This document shows positions 15,201 to 26,887 of a stretch of 64,000 nucleotides of DNA, in pieces (the stretch's first letter is position 1; each line of letters begins with the position of its first letter). Origin of the DNA: Oscheius dolichura (Eukaryota; Nematoda; Chromadorea; Rhabditida; Rhabditidae); NCBI GenBank assembly GCA_932521035.1, contig OW051497.1:7564001-7628000 (forward strand). The letters are read 5' to 3'. Position numbers and translations under genes: made by a program. Below the pieces are notes generated by a model. That model was not told the DNA's origin and made no database searches. It was given only the letters and a program-made list of their open reading frames with translations.

Positions 15201-17951
15201 TTATGGACAACCGGGATCTCAAACAAGAACTGGGGCTGCTAACACTTTTGTGGATGTATGATATCTCCCTCAACAGTCTTTAACTTGTTTCCTTTAGGTT
15301 AAAAGGCGTCCAGGAAAGGCCGTCATCACAACCACCAAGCTTAGTGTTCTTGTGGGAGATGACATCGAGCTGGAGTGTACTGCTCCCGACCCAGGAAGCC
15401 CAGAAGCTCAATTCAAATGGGCTTCACCTCATTCTGGAGGACAATTTGGAACAAGGGATCACGAACAGCCTTCTCTAATTGTCAGAAATGCTCAACTGGC
15501 AGATAATGGTCGCTATCGATGTGTTGCTTACAATCGCCTCGGAGAGGGGGAAGAAGCCGGTGTCGACGTCACTGTGAGCAACCAAATGGGAATAGTGTTT
15601 ACCCTTTTTTCTAGGTAATCGAACCGGCCAAGATATCGAAACCGCTTTCAATCGAGAGGGTCTATAACTCAGGAGAGAGTGCAAGCGGTCTTGAGTGCGA
15701 AGCTCAAGGATATCCAGTTCCTCATATCAGATGGATGAAGGACGGTGAACAAATAGAAGGAAGGCGATACAAAGTCGAGACGACCATTGTCAAAACAAGT
15801 TGCAACGAGCACGAACACTGTTCTCAAACCGTCACTGGAAGCCTCCATTTCACTCAACCAATTCAATGGGCAGACAAGGTAAGCAATCTTCTATCCCCCT
15901 TTAAACACCATTCCTTCAGGGAAACTATTCATGCTTTACGTTTAATGGAGCTGGAGAACGAGCTCTTGCCACTGAAAGTTGGTCGGTTGTGAGGGTTGTC
16001 CACGGTCCTGTTGTCCTCAACGAGAAATATCCTACCGACAGTCTCGCCGCTACGGAAATTGGTTCTGCAGCAAAACTTCGTTGCGTCGTTTCTGCTCGTC
16101 CAAGGCCCACCTTCACGTGGATGTTCAATGGAGAAACTATAGAGGAGACCGGAAGGTATGACTTCATAAAATTTCATTTACAGTTAACTTTTAAGATACA
16201 CCTTTGAGAGCAACAGTCTCCGAGATCGACCAGACGAATATGAGCATTCTCTTCTGATTGACCAAGCAGCGCCAGAAGATTTTGGGTCCTATTTGTGTCG
16301 AGCTACCAATGGAATGGGAGACAAGGCCGAAATTGTTGTTCAGCTGAAGGAAGCAAGCGTCCCTCAGCCTCCCAACAGTCTACAGAAGATTTCTTCCACC
16401 CCAGAATCCTTGCTCATTGGGTGGAGGCCAGGTTTCGATGGCGGATACGACCAGTCTTATGTTGTGGAATATACGTAAGCTTTGATCCCTCTCCGATAAA
16501 CAATCCACATGAATTCAGAACTTCTCACACTCCTCCACCATTCGGATCAGATGAAACAGCCACCCTAGACATTAGAAATGCGACGAGAGTAATGGAAGTG
16601 AAAAGCGATGGAACCCCCAGCTACATGATGACCTACAATTTGACGTCGCTGAAGCCCCTCTCGACATATTATTTCCGCGTTCGAGCAGCTAATAGAAAAG
16701 GCTTCTCCGAATTCTCGCCGAACATTGTAGCCAACACAAATGATGTGAACGAGGACACCTCTATGGTGTGGCCATCTCATATACAATTCGACATAACATC
16801 CAACATCATTGAAGTCGAACCAAGAGTTCCGAGAGAAGGATGTGCTATGTTATACATTTCTGGAGATGGAGACACGTACCGGGCGGCTCATTGCTTCCCA
16901 GCGGATCAAGTCATAACCGACCTACCAAGAGATGCCCGTTCCTACAGAGTCCGCTTCTGTTCCAGGACGAACTCCCTCCGCTGCTCCCAGCTGTCACCTG
17001 TACTTGGTAAGCACTTCGCTCTCTAAGTCTTCGTTGAACTGTACTCTCGCGAACATTTATATCTTTGAAAAGCGTGAGGGGGATGACCCCGTGTGAAACC
17101 CGAGTAGCTATTTGAACCCTTGTCAAACATAGCTGCGGCAAAAGATGCTACCAGGTGTCATACATCGCTGTTGTAACTGCTCTTAGTCTTCCGGTCATGT
17201 CACCATTTCAGAGTCGACTCCGATGAAAGCGGGCTACCGTTATTACATGCTCATTCCGTTGATAATTCTTCTCGCTGGAGTCGTTCTCCTCTGTGTTATC
17301 CTTTTGATCTGCTTCAGGACAAAACGAGGTCCCCGTAAGGAATCCAAAAGGAGGTAAGTCCAAAGATCAACGAGAAATAATGCTTTCTAGTTCTCATTTC
17401 AGTCCCCAAGCAGTCGCAGCCATGCCAGAAATTGAAACAAAGAATACCATAGTGCATGGCAGTAATGCAGACAGCGGAGTGTTTACCTTAGACTCGGGAA
17501 GAGTGAAATCAGGAAATCAACAGAGCGGCCACACATATTCTAGGTAGTCCCTTCTTCAGTTTGTATTGAATCTTTTGCAGTTCCAGCGAAGAAACAGCTG
17601 CCGAGACGTGGTCCCCTGGCCAATATGACGTGAACCAAGACCCCTATTTGAACGATCCAACGCTGCACATTTTCCAAGGTGAGTATCCCATTTTATATGA
17701 GAGAGGCATTATTGGAAAATGTGCCCATTCCTCACGCAAAGTCTATTTCCACCTGCCGCCTACGCCAAGGCTTTAAAGGAGGGTAAATGACGCGACAAAA
17801 CAATTAAGATAAACTGTTTGTAATTAAATTACGAATGCTGTTTGTTATTTGTTGTTTTTCAGGACCTGTTGGAGAGCATCCCGATGAGCGTAGCCTCTCG
17901 GAAATAGAAGACGCCGACGGTCGACGGATCATTAGGGAAATTATCGTGTAG
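12299..17951 (+). CDS. syg-2: SYG-2/nephrin-like Ig-superfamily adhesion receptor
   Basis: Type I membrane receptor, 1,098 aa in 16 exons (12299-12353, 12770-13168, 14117-14312, 14357-14581, 14624-14786, 14825-14967, 15153-15255, 15298-15573, 15615-15878, 15920-16155, 16196-16474, 16519-17006, 17212-17353, 17403-17543, 17581-17678, 17863-17951). Order: signal peptide (about 1-18); seven Ig-like domains, each with the Cys/Trp/Cys pattern (about 25-150, 152-250, 255-338, 339-428, 430-520, 521-610, 625-715); an FN3 domain (about 735-850); a membrane-proximal stretch; one TM helix (about 953-977); and a roughly 120-residue tail. This is the arrangement of nephrin / Sticks-and-stones / SYG-2, which pair with Neph1/Kirre/SYG-1 receptors at cell contacts and synapses. 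The protein ends in Ile-Ile-Val, a possible class II PDZ ligand. Exon 4 must end at TG|GTATAA to stay in frame. The orthology call is by architecture only. Confidence 0.88.
13169..14116 (+). other. Long intron of the SYG-2-like gene
   Basis: At 948 bp it is by far the longest intron in this gene; with the 416 bp first intron it separates the Ig1 exon from the rest. I see no exon with consistent phase inside it. It may hold regulatory sequence. Confidence 0.5.
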
Positions 17952-18309
17952 TCAATAGGCGATTATTTCTAACCATTTCGGGTCTTTCCAATCGTGTCTA
18001 GTCACACTAGTTTTAATATTTGTTTCCCTACTATTTCACTTTGAATTTTGGTGTCATCGACATGCTGCTCACTGGGTAAAACATGACCATCTTCGTCCTT
18101 CCGTTATTCTCCCTCTCGCCCCCGGTCATTTCTCTTGGTCATGGTCTTCTTTTCCATCTCGGTGCATGTGTTATATTGTAACGTCTAGCGGCTACCCTGC
18201 TCCAAAACCCTTCCTGATCTCTCTTACCAACTTCCCTTGACAATTGTGTTTCTCTTATTATGGTTGTGCCTTATTTCATTTTGAAGAAAATGTCTAGAAG
18301 AACGGAGAA

Positions 18310-18315
18310 AATAAA
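18310..18315 (+). promoter_or_regulatory. Poly(A) signal AATAAA (SYG-2-like gene)
   Basis: First canonical AATAAA downstream of the stop codon at 17949-17951, giving a 3' UTR of roughly 380 bp. Confidence 0.6.
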
Positions 18316-18510
18316 TTCGTTATAAAAGTGTCTCTCTTTTTCTCTGTCTGCCGCTGCCGTTTTTGGCTCCCTGTGACGTATTGAGTGAACACTGGCAATT
18401 TGGTTAGCGGAAGGGCTTCCGCTCTGGATGCCCAGACTGATTAGTGGGGTTCAAACCGAAACGGATTCAGATGTCGGGCGGCAAAAACATCTTCCTCTGC
18501 TCTTTTCATT

Positions 18511-18525
18511 CCCCCCCCCCCCCCC
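18511..18525 (+). repeat. C15 homopolymer tract
   Basis: Fifteen consecutive C residues followed by GCGC. The complementary G-run can form a G-quadruplex; in C. elegans such tracts are deletion hotspots without the DOG-1/FANCJ helicase (established knowledge). Assembly length at such a run is unreliable. Confidence 0.8.
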
Positions 18526-20241
18526 GCGCTTTCCTTTAAAAAAAGTAACAAGCGGAAATTACGCCACTTTCCAGGGGCTTTTTTCGAGCAGCAGCCCCCC
18601 GGATTTCTGCTGATGTGTCAATTCGCTGCCAATATTTACAGACCAGGAGGCAGCGTAGAGCTCTTTCTCCTGCTCCTCCTCCTTCTCCGTCTCTCTTATG
18701 TGTAGCTCTGCTAAAAAGTGAAACAAGGGAAACATAATCCGCTCTTGTCATTGATTTCCCAGCCGATTTTGCAGCCGGACCTCTTCCAGCTGGCTTTGAT
18801 TTCGACCTTGTTCACATTACTCGCATTCTCGGGGCCAGCACACAGCTTGCGGGCAATTAAATTCTGACGGGGCAAATACCTGTGTGTTTGCTATTTGTAG
18901 TTAGCGCCTTCGATTGATGTCTTTCCTCCTCCACAGACTCTTTAATGGAACTATTTAGAGGAACAGTGGATTGCCACCCTCGCCGCGTTCATTTCCGTGG
19001 CGGCAGCTGTCTCTCCTTCTCGCATTCTTGCTACTGCTGCCCCCGGGAGGAAAGAAACGCTCGAGCGCTCTCGTCCTGCCGGGCACCCTTGTATAACTGC
19101 GAATACAATTTAATCCTACGGGGCTACCTCTAATCATAAGCCCTCTTCTCCTCCCTCGGAGCCGAGGGTCTTCGATTTGCGACTTGATATTATCAACCCC
19201 CGCCCCGCTCGAGTGTGTCAACGGAGCTGCTTTTCCCCCAGAGGTGGTTTTAGGCCCCAATATTATAGGGCCACGTTATTTTTTCCCCGTTAATCGTGGT
19301 TAGTCGACTGCTCCAAATTATAACATATTGACATTCATTAATTTTCTTTCCCATGGCCTCTGCCCCCTCCGACATTATTTTCCCCGTATTCCGTTTGACT
19401 CATAGCACAATATATACGCGGGAAACATTTGTTAACCCACTGTTCCGGATTGATATTTTTCCTCCCTCGTCAATCAAAAGTTCATGATAATATTCTTCCG
19501 GCTAATTGTAAAGTATCTTAAGCATTCCATGCAAAGAGCCACTTAGCCGGGGCGTCCTGCATAGGTGATATTCCCTCTTGGGAAATTAGCTTCCTCTTTA
19601 GACAAATAAATGCTTTACTGCGTCATAACACACAAGAGAAGAAAGACTAAATAAATTTTCAAAATTTTTGCCATTACACATCGGAGCGGCTCCCGGTAAA
19701 ACAGCGGGTTTACGTCAAAAGTGAGGGACGAGAGAGCGCGACCTGCGGCGAGAGGGTCGGCGAAGATATCCTCCTCCAATTGAGACCCGACTCTTTCGAT
19801 AATTGCCTCAAAAACGTAGCTCTTCATCTTTTAAGCCACTAACCTCACATAATATCGATTCTCGGGACCAGAAAAAGTTTGTTATTCCACCTTTAATCTC
19901 GTTACATCCGCCCTCTGCCATTCTTAACTAATTGCCGATCATTTGTGTGCCTCTGGAAAAATCGACAGCCTTCCAGCTAATTACAAGTGGGGTAGTCGTA
20001 TGCGAATGCTGAGCTCAATTTCAAACAGCCCCCTCTTCTCTTCAGACTTTTCGTTGGAGTTTCAACCATGCTCCAAGGATCAACTTACTCATTTCTTTAC
20101 ACTTTAAAACATCCTCACACAAACACATCGCAGGGCAGGCAGAGGCAGTGCATGTTCCCTTTTATTGTTATCTTTTCGCCCGTCTCTTTTTTAATCCTTC
20201 TCTTCTTCTTCTTCTCGATAATCTCGGCTATTTTAAGGCAA

Positions 20242-22546
20242 ATGGACCCGCGCAGCCGTTACCAGGTTCCCGATGGACTCCGGCCTTTACTTGAAGCTTT
20301 AGCGCGGGAAACTCTACGTGCGCAACCTGATGATGTCATCAAATTCGCCTCAATCTTCTTCGACGAGCTTCAGCGTCAAAGGAAATGTGAGTTGTACACA
20401 CTCTGCTCTCGCCCCACTACTCTCCACCCCTTAATTTACTGCGCTACTCCCATTTCTCGGACCTTTGTTCACATAACTGTTAAACATCTCCCAATTCGTA
20501 TTCAATGCTTTGTGATCACTAGAGAAAATTAGTATTCCGCATATAAAAAAGTAGAGAAAAGAGCCCAGAGATAGTTGTTTGTGTCCGAACGTCGTCCGCA
20601 GGGGAATATATTTTTGGGTGACGCGAGAAGTATTATTGTACTGTCCGCTGCACTCCGGGGCCGCTGTGACGCAACCTTCTTTCCATTATAAGCACTTCTC
20701 TGTTTCTGCTTATCGCCTGGGCTTACTTCCAGAAAAATATTGACGGAAGAAGATTCTATTGTTGAAGGAAAGAGTCCCAGTAGACCTAGTTGGAAAACAT
20801 CTTCTGCTAAATCAGTAGCACCCCCTCGTTTTATCCCCTCAAAACATTTTGCCGCTAAATAAGGGTGCACTAGAGGTCAAACCTACTGTGAAAAATTCAT
20901 CCTAATGGAATCAACAAGCCGGCAAATGCCGCTGAACTTTACGCGAGAAACTTTGCTCTGAGGCATTTGGCCAATTTTGTAACAGACTTGAGCTTTGATG
21001 CTGAGGCTTTTCGATTTGAACACTTCTTATTCTTTCCGGTCTTGAACATTCTTAATGAAGGTAGGATGACTGTGCCACCGACGCGTCGCTCAATACCCAG
21101 CAATTTTCCATACTAATTGGCTGACAAATAATGAAGACCATAATATAACCCCCACACAAGATGAGAGCAGTGCCGCTCAGACAATTTCACAAGATGTTGT
21201 TCTCCCTGGAACGTGTCGAACCTTCCCGGTTGAGAAACGGAAAATATGTTTATTTATGCGTAGATTTGCGTGATCATTTGCCCCGTCCTCCTAATGCGGG
21301 GAGTGCTACCACCTCCTCCCTCGGGTAAAAAGAGGCCGACCTCTTTTTCCCTTATGAAAGATTGATTATTCACCCTTTTGGTCGCCGTTTATAATCGCAA
21401 CATTATGGTAATCTGCTGCTCCGCCCGCCAATCTGTTGTCCGTTTGCAATGATACCCGGCAGGGTATCATTCTTTGTCTGTAAATTTAGTTTAACCGGGG
21501 AACGGGTGGCTTTAATTCTGACGCATAGTCTCTGGCCTTTAATGCGGCTGACAGTAACCTGACAACGTCGCGCTTAGGTCCCTAATCGATTGCACGAACC
21601 TCCTGTTGATAGTCTAGCTTCTGTTCATTCCAGTTCCCCCTATCTAAATCCCCAGGGTCCCCGACTGTCCCATTAACACCGTGTTTGTGTTCCGCCCCCA
21701 ACATAATTATCCTCTTCAGACAATCCCAACACTGATATTATCGGCGACCCGATTGCTTACGAAATGTTCCGTACCGACCTTCATCGAAGGGTGAGCTTCT
21801 GTTCTTTCTCCCTGCCTCTGTCTCACCCACTCTCTACCTCTTTGCTCCTAATTGCCCCTCGTCGAAGGAAATCTAAACCTGTCGTTTGCAGTATACTGAG
21901 CAACAGATGCAAGAGGAACCCCGTGCTCCCAGTCCACTCGATGATGCAGCTACTAAGATCCAAGCTGCTTTTAAGGGGCACTTGGTATGTTCAGAAAGTG
22001 AAATGTTTACGGAAATCTCTTTTGTGTCCAGGTTCGTGCACATCCGGAAAAGTTTGGCATTGATAAAGCCATGACTAGGACGCAGTCGTCGGAGAAAATG
22101 GTTGCCCGTAACCATAACAAAGACCAGAAGTGGGTTTTTTTTCTTTTTCTCTGTTGAGAGTGGTAATTATAGGCGTCATTCCGTTGGAGGATACAGTTTG
22201 GAGGCGGACACCCCTGAGGATCGTGCTGCTACAAAGATCCAGGCCGAGATTCGTGGTTTCCTCACCCGTAAGCATGTGGCCAAGATGAAGAAGCAGGAGG
22301 ACAAGGCCGCTACCAATATCCAGGCACATATCAGGTATTAATACGTATAATTTAATAAGAAGTCCACTAGACTCTAACTTTCTATACGCTCGTTTTTATG
22401 AGAGCGAACGCCTAGATGCCTTAATTTCTCTTTAATTCTGTTTACTTTTCAGAGGATTCTTGACTAGGAAGCATCTCAACGAGCAGGGGCTCCTTTCCCC
22501 TTCCCGCTCCCACTCCTCTCTCCAGTCTGATTCCGCTGAACAGTAG
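20242..22546 (+). CDS. Sp17-like RIIa-domain and IQ-motif protein
   Basis: Six exons (20242-20386, 21720-21790, 21892-21984, 22032-22129, 22173-22334, 22453-22546) encode 220 aa. Residues 4-46 (RYQVPDGLRPLLEALARE... QPDDVIKFASIFFDEL) form an RIIa/R2D2 dimerisation-docking domain as in PKA RII and sperm protein Sp17. Three IQ motifs follow (about 90-105, 153-170, 180-200; cores ATKIQAAFKGHL, ATKIQAEIRGFLTR, ATNIQAHIRGFLTR). The family usually docks to A-kinase anchors and binds calmodulin, often in sperm flagella or cilia; Sp17 itself has one IQ. The ATG follows CTATTTTAAG, a plausible trans-splice acceptor. The first intron is 1,333 bp and shows no extra exon. The tail is Ser-rich and ends shortly after IQ3. 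Confidence 0.88.
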
Positions 22547-23588
22547 GTAATCTCCGGTGCCCCAATATCTTCTATTCAAACGGCTCCTTTAGGTCCCCTA
22601 ACGTCTAAAACGGACCCAAAACACATTCACAATGCACTATCTTTCCATAATGGTATTTTATTGTTGCAACTGTGTGTAGCACGCGTGTAATTTTAACCAT
22701 ATTCTATTTTTTCTATATCTGCTATATGATATTTTTTTAATTTAAATTTTTGTCAATAAATATTTTGCTGATGCAGGGATTTCTCCAGACTTGTCAGTCT
22801 AGCAGATCAAATGCCGTCATCTTCCATTGAAGTTCCCTCTTCCGGTGTATTAGTCCATTTATAGCAACATTTAAGTAAAGCTACAGTATGCGGGGATGTG
22901 TTGCCCTTTAAAAGTACATTTTCCCAGACAAGTTAAATGACATGGAAAATGGTTAAGAATAGTAAAAACTTCTTAACCTTTCAACAAAGGAATAACAACA
23001 GGGTTTTATGGAGCTCTTTTTTTACAGTGTTGCCGGAACCGAAAATATTATACTTTACTAATTATGAGGAAATAGCCGGGGGAGAATCTCGTCGTTAACA
23101 AGGCGTGTAACTAAGCGAATTACGCTGCCATTAATGGGATTTCTTCTCGGGAAATGGAGCTAACTTTCTCTATGTCCAGGGGACTTAGCCAGGTGGAAGT
23201 CGTAATTGCAACGGGGAAAAGGACAGGTGCTTCGGAGCCAACTACGTCTCGTTATAGAGTAATACAACTACCATGAATCTAATATGTTGAGCCCAAGCGG
23301 AAAGCCATTGTTGCCATGGTAACGTCTTCTTTTCTCAACCCGCGTAGATTGCCCTCTGCGTCACTAATTACCGACTCCGGCCAACCTATCTGCACTTATC
23401 CTTTTCTATCCTACTGATTATCTTCAGTCAGCCTGCCAATTTTCTCAGTAACTCTACTCTCAATAGTCGATAATTATCGTAGCGTACCCTGTAATTAGTG
23501 CGATATTCTTCTTCGTGAATTGACCTAAATGAAGAATTCGACGTAGGATGTGATGATAAAAGTCCTGTTTTAGGTATTTCCGGGTATA
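22547..23588. other. Intergenic between Sp17-like and WDR54 genes
   Basis: 3' UTR of the Sp17-like gene with AATAAA at 22755-22760, then about 800 bp without a supportable gene. TGTTTTAG ends 15 bases before the WDR54 ATG, the expected position of a trans-splice acceptor. Confidence 0.55.
22755..22760 (+). promoter_or_regulatory. Poly(A) signal AATAAA (Sp17-like gene)
   Basis: Canonical hexamer about 210 bp after the stop codon, in a T-rich context. Confidence 0.65.
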
Positions 23589-25090
23589 ATGACGTCTACA
23601 TCCGAAGAACAACCCCCTGCGGCTCCGGCGCCATTTCAAATGTTTGAACGTGTCAGTGACCTGACTATTGTACGGTCAGCAGTCGGCATGAGTCACTGTA
23701 ACCTTAGCATGGTCTTCGCCGAGATTCGGAATATCACCTACGCTGCGGTCTCTGACGTATCTCAGGTAAGCATTTTATCATACCGGCAACCATACAAAGC
23801 GCGTTAAAGTGTTGGAAATATGCGACAGTCTGCTTTAAACACCTGAGGTTCCATAAAAGGAATCTTTCGGTATTCGTTTGTACGCTTATATAGGTGGCAA
23901 CAACTTTTATGATGCTCCATTCCGTGAAAAAACTGCCTTTTAGGTTTCCATTGCGGAACTGGACGTCAAGATGGAAAGTAATAATTGGACCTCGATTTCG
24001 ATTAACTACAATAAAGTCGACAAACCTGCTCTTATCACTCAGGTGCCGTCTACCATATTCCCAAGTTAACTATCATTATAGGCATCACTTGTACTTCCCA
24101 CTTCTCGAGCCATTCCGCTCCTCGTTGTCTGCACGGACCAGGGAGTTCAAATTTTTGACGTCAAAGGTTCTAAGCAATTAACGACGGTGTCGGTTCTCCC
24201 AGCGGATCCGGTAATTATAGCAGGGGGTAAAAAAAGACATGGATGCATTTAAGGATAATAACGATGCGTGGTTCATGGGATGTAGAGGGATCTCATGTTC
24301 CGACTGCTTAATCCTCGTCGGTAAGAATGTTAATCTCTTCAATAGACGGTGATGTTTTTAGGCTCTTGGACTGGAGAAATACTTCAATTCACATGCAATG
24401 GAGAGAGCTCCGTGAGTACAAAGAAACCCGTGAAGGAGCACATAACACCGGTTCTGGATGTGGTTACCTGTAAATATGACGAGGTGACCTGCTCCGCGGA
24501 TACAACTGGGCAGGTTATTGTCTGGCAGAAGCCCATGAGAGGGGCTCAACATAGAATTAATACAGGGTAGGAAATAGACGATTTGGGGAATATTCTTCCT
24601 TTATAGCCAGACGATAACAGCTATCAATGTTCTCCGAAAGCAGTGCATATGTGGAACTGCGCTTGGGAGTGTCTTCTTGTACTCGATAATAACAGCCGAT
24701 CTCATGTCCAAGGTATCATTTATCATCCTGCAAAGACACCTTATCTTCTTCAGTTAGATGCTCATGTGAGACCGATCACAGCCATCTCAGTGGCACCAGA
24801 ATCTGCCTATATGATGACAGCTGCGCAAGACGGTCGCTTCGTTGTCTTCAAACTTCATACCCGGAAACCGAGTGCTTACCAAGTATGGATAACCCTGACA
24901 CTTTATAACCGCTGCAATTTAGGTAGAGTACCGCTTCTCGGACGAAGTAGACGCGGGAATGATTGTCGGATGTCAGTTCACGACCGGAAGAGGAAGTGGA
25001 GTAGCAGTTGCTTGTTATGATTCCTCCGTTTTGAAGATCTACAAGATTGTAAAACGACCAGCTGCAGCATTACCTGCTGCAACGAAATAA
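23589..25090 (+). CDS. wdr54: WDR54 WD40-repeat protein
   Basis: Eight exons (23589-23765, 23944-24042, 24082-24210, 24254-24320, 24362-24566, 24607-24712, 24754-24882, 24923-25090) encode 359 aa, near the length of vertebrate WDR54. Matches to that family from memory: FAEIRNITYAAVSD near the N terminus, LLVVCTDQGVQIFD, LVGSWTGEILQF, VTCSADTTGQVIVW, LDAHVRPITAISV, AYMMTAAQDGRFVVFKL and the tail VACYDSSVLKIYKI. These repeats should form a single beta-propeller. The molecular role is poorly known. Intron 3 is only 43 bp and ends ATTTAAG. The ATG follows a TGTTTTAG acceptor. Same strand as the upstream Sp17-like gene, 1 kb apart. Confidence 0.85.
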
Positions 25091-25435
25091 CAAGCTGAAA
25101 TATTATAACCCTGTGCCAAGAATGCAAAATTCGCTAGATATTACATTTTGTTACTTTATTTATAAAGAGTTCATTTCAAGCTACTGAAATAATAACCAAG
25201 TATGGATAACACTGGCACTTTCTAGACTAAACTCGCTGAGAAGAGGAGATGGAGAGAAGAGACCGGTCGCCGACTTTGTCTTTCGAGCCACAATACCCTT
25301 TCTATCCCAACTCTACAGTAGCTGCAGAGCGAACACGGCATGGAGATTTAAATGGCCCTCAGATCGTATGATCTGTCTCTCATGAACTCTCAAACAACAA
25401 ATTTTTGAAAGTGTATAAATAAGATTGTTAAACAA
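25091..25435. other. Convergent 3' spacer
   Basis: 345 bp between the stops of WDR54 (plus) and the fukutin-like gene (minus). At about 25196-25222 it contains a near copy of the WDR54 exon 7 / intron junction sequence (core ACCAAGTATGGATAAC). No gene is seen. Confidence 0.55.
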
Positions 25436-26808
25436 TTACAATAATCTACGAATTAGTCGATCAAAAAAGAATAAAATTCTGTGTCCCGTGGAAGAAGGCC
25501 AATTCCGCAATCCGAATTCTTTATACTCTTCATCTGTGTACTCTCGAACCTTTTCGACGTTATTTGATTTAGCGTAGTGCGCTTTCGGATCTCTGATGGT
25601 CCAGTTCATTCCGTAGTCTGCTTCGAGGAACTTTTCTGGCGCGCATGAAACCCAAAACAGGTAGCCATGAAGATCGGCCACGCAATGGGCAGTGTAACTG
25701 AGATTACCCAGATCAAAATGGAAGATATGAACTCACAAGGGGTAGTTATGCCGCAGTGCCACCTTTCCATCGAATGCCCCGACGTAGGAGGATCTCTTAT
25801 CGGAGACGACTTCGAACAGATCCATTGGTGGGCGACTGTTGAGGCTGAAAGAATGCTGTTCACCAAAGTGGGCACTAGCCCAACGTATACTCCTTGTTCA
25901 TTGCGTGTCTTCCGTATTCGTACAAAATACTGAATGGCCGCCCGGTCTCCTCCATTAATTCAAAAGCTTCCAGATTATATTCATCTTTCCGATAGCAGAA
26001 ATCCACATCTTTTGTGTAGGGAATAAACCCACACTCTCGGTACCAGCCTAGTCATAAAGAAAAAGAGTGAATAGAGTAAGTACCCAGAAGAGTCCCTCCA
26101 CAGAGGAAAGGATACATCCCGTAGTTCGCCAAATATTTGATCGTAATTGTCATCTGATCCAGAACCTTTTTTTCATTCCAATATAAGTGATGTTCTTCTG
26201 CCTGATGTAAGCAGTCCAAAAGTTGAGAACGGTTCCAATGTTCTTGGAAAACGCTGAGATTCCGAGGAACTAGAGCGTTTCGGTATTCTTTCCAAATTGA
26301 CCCTTTGGTGCCGTCGTGTCTGAAATTTTTAAAATGAAATTAATACCGTACTACCTACTTGAAAATGGCTCTGCGGTAGTCTCCATCGTGGATTAGATAG
26401 TAGTTCTTTTCACCATCATTCTCGTATTTCAATATCAGCTTGCTCCGATTGAAACTCGCAGTTGTAGGGACAGCCATTTTAGGAGGATAGTCGGTCATCG
26501 TACATTTCCGTTTCTCCTTCACCCTTTTAATGAAAGCAACGTCTACTATGAGGATCAACACATATTCGGTCGTGAGAAGATCCAAAAGCACCTCGCAAGG
26601 CATCTGAGAGATATTGGTTAACACCAATAAGAGAAATAACCTCTCTAAAGTTACCCAACTGTGGAGGCCAGTTTTTCAACAGTTTTGGGTTTATGTTTGT
26701 AGCTGAACTATCCTTTTGATGTGGGGGAGCGCCTTTGTGGAGGATATAAAGAAGAAGAACTACCAATGTAAAAAGTAGACAGCGTTTGGTCAAGAGACGG
26801 TAAGCCAT
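25436..26808 (-). CDS. Fukutin/LicD-family type II membrane protein
   Basis: Six exons (26808-26592, 26545-26359, 26319-26084, 26047-25924, 25874-25737, 25697-25436) encode 387 aa. The N terminus is a short basic stretch followed by a membrane anchor (LLFTLVVLLLYIL), typical of a Golgi type II enzyme. The core GGTLLGWYRECG (about 208-220), then IPYTKDVDF with acidic Asp227/Asp229, is the nucleotidyl/phospho-transferase signature of the LicD/fukutin family; fukutin and FKRP add ribitol phosphate to alpha-dystroglycan glycans. The C-terminal YGMNWTIRDP also fits. The frame closes only with a 49 bp intron starting GTACGA after SIF. An in-frame ATG also exists at 26865 inside a 13 bp tandem repeat; I prefer 26808 for its AAAATGG context and anchor position. 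The acceptor substrate is unknown. Confidence 0.8.
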
Positions 26809-26887
26809 TTTAATCCGGTGGAGATAACCATCTGCACTAGACATAGACCCTAGACATAGACCCAATCAATCTCAAAACCTTTATAGT

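Larger units (their letters stand above)
17952..20241. other. Intergenic after SYG-2-like gene
   Basis: It begins with the receptor's 3' UTR, ending near the AATAAA at 18310-18315. The remaining 1.9 kb contains a 15-C homopolymer (18511-18525) and pyrimidine-rich stretches but no supportable gene. Confidence 0.5.

Noticed and set aside
23893..23943. Possible extra WDR54 exon after TATATAG
   Set aside because: Including it keeps an open frame only by chance. Skipping it gives a direct phase 0 join to VSIAELDVK after a good CCTTTTAG acceptor, and a sequence closer to the family.
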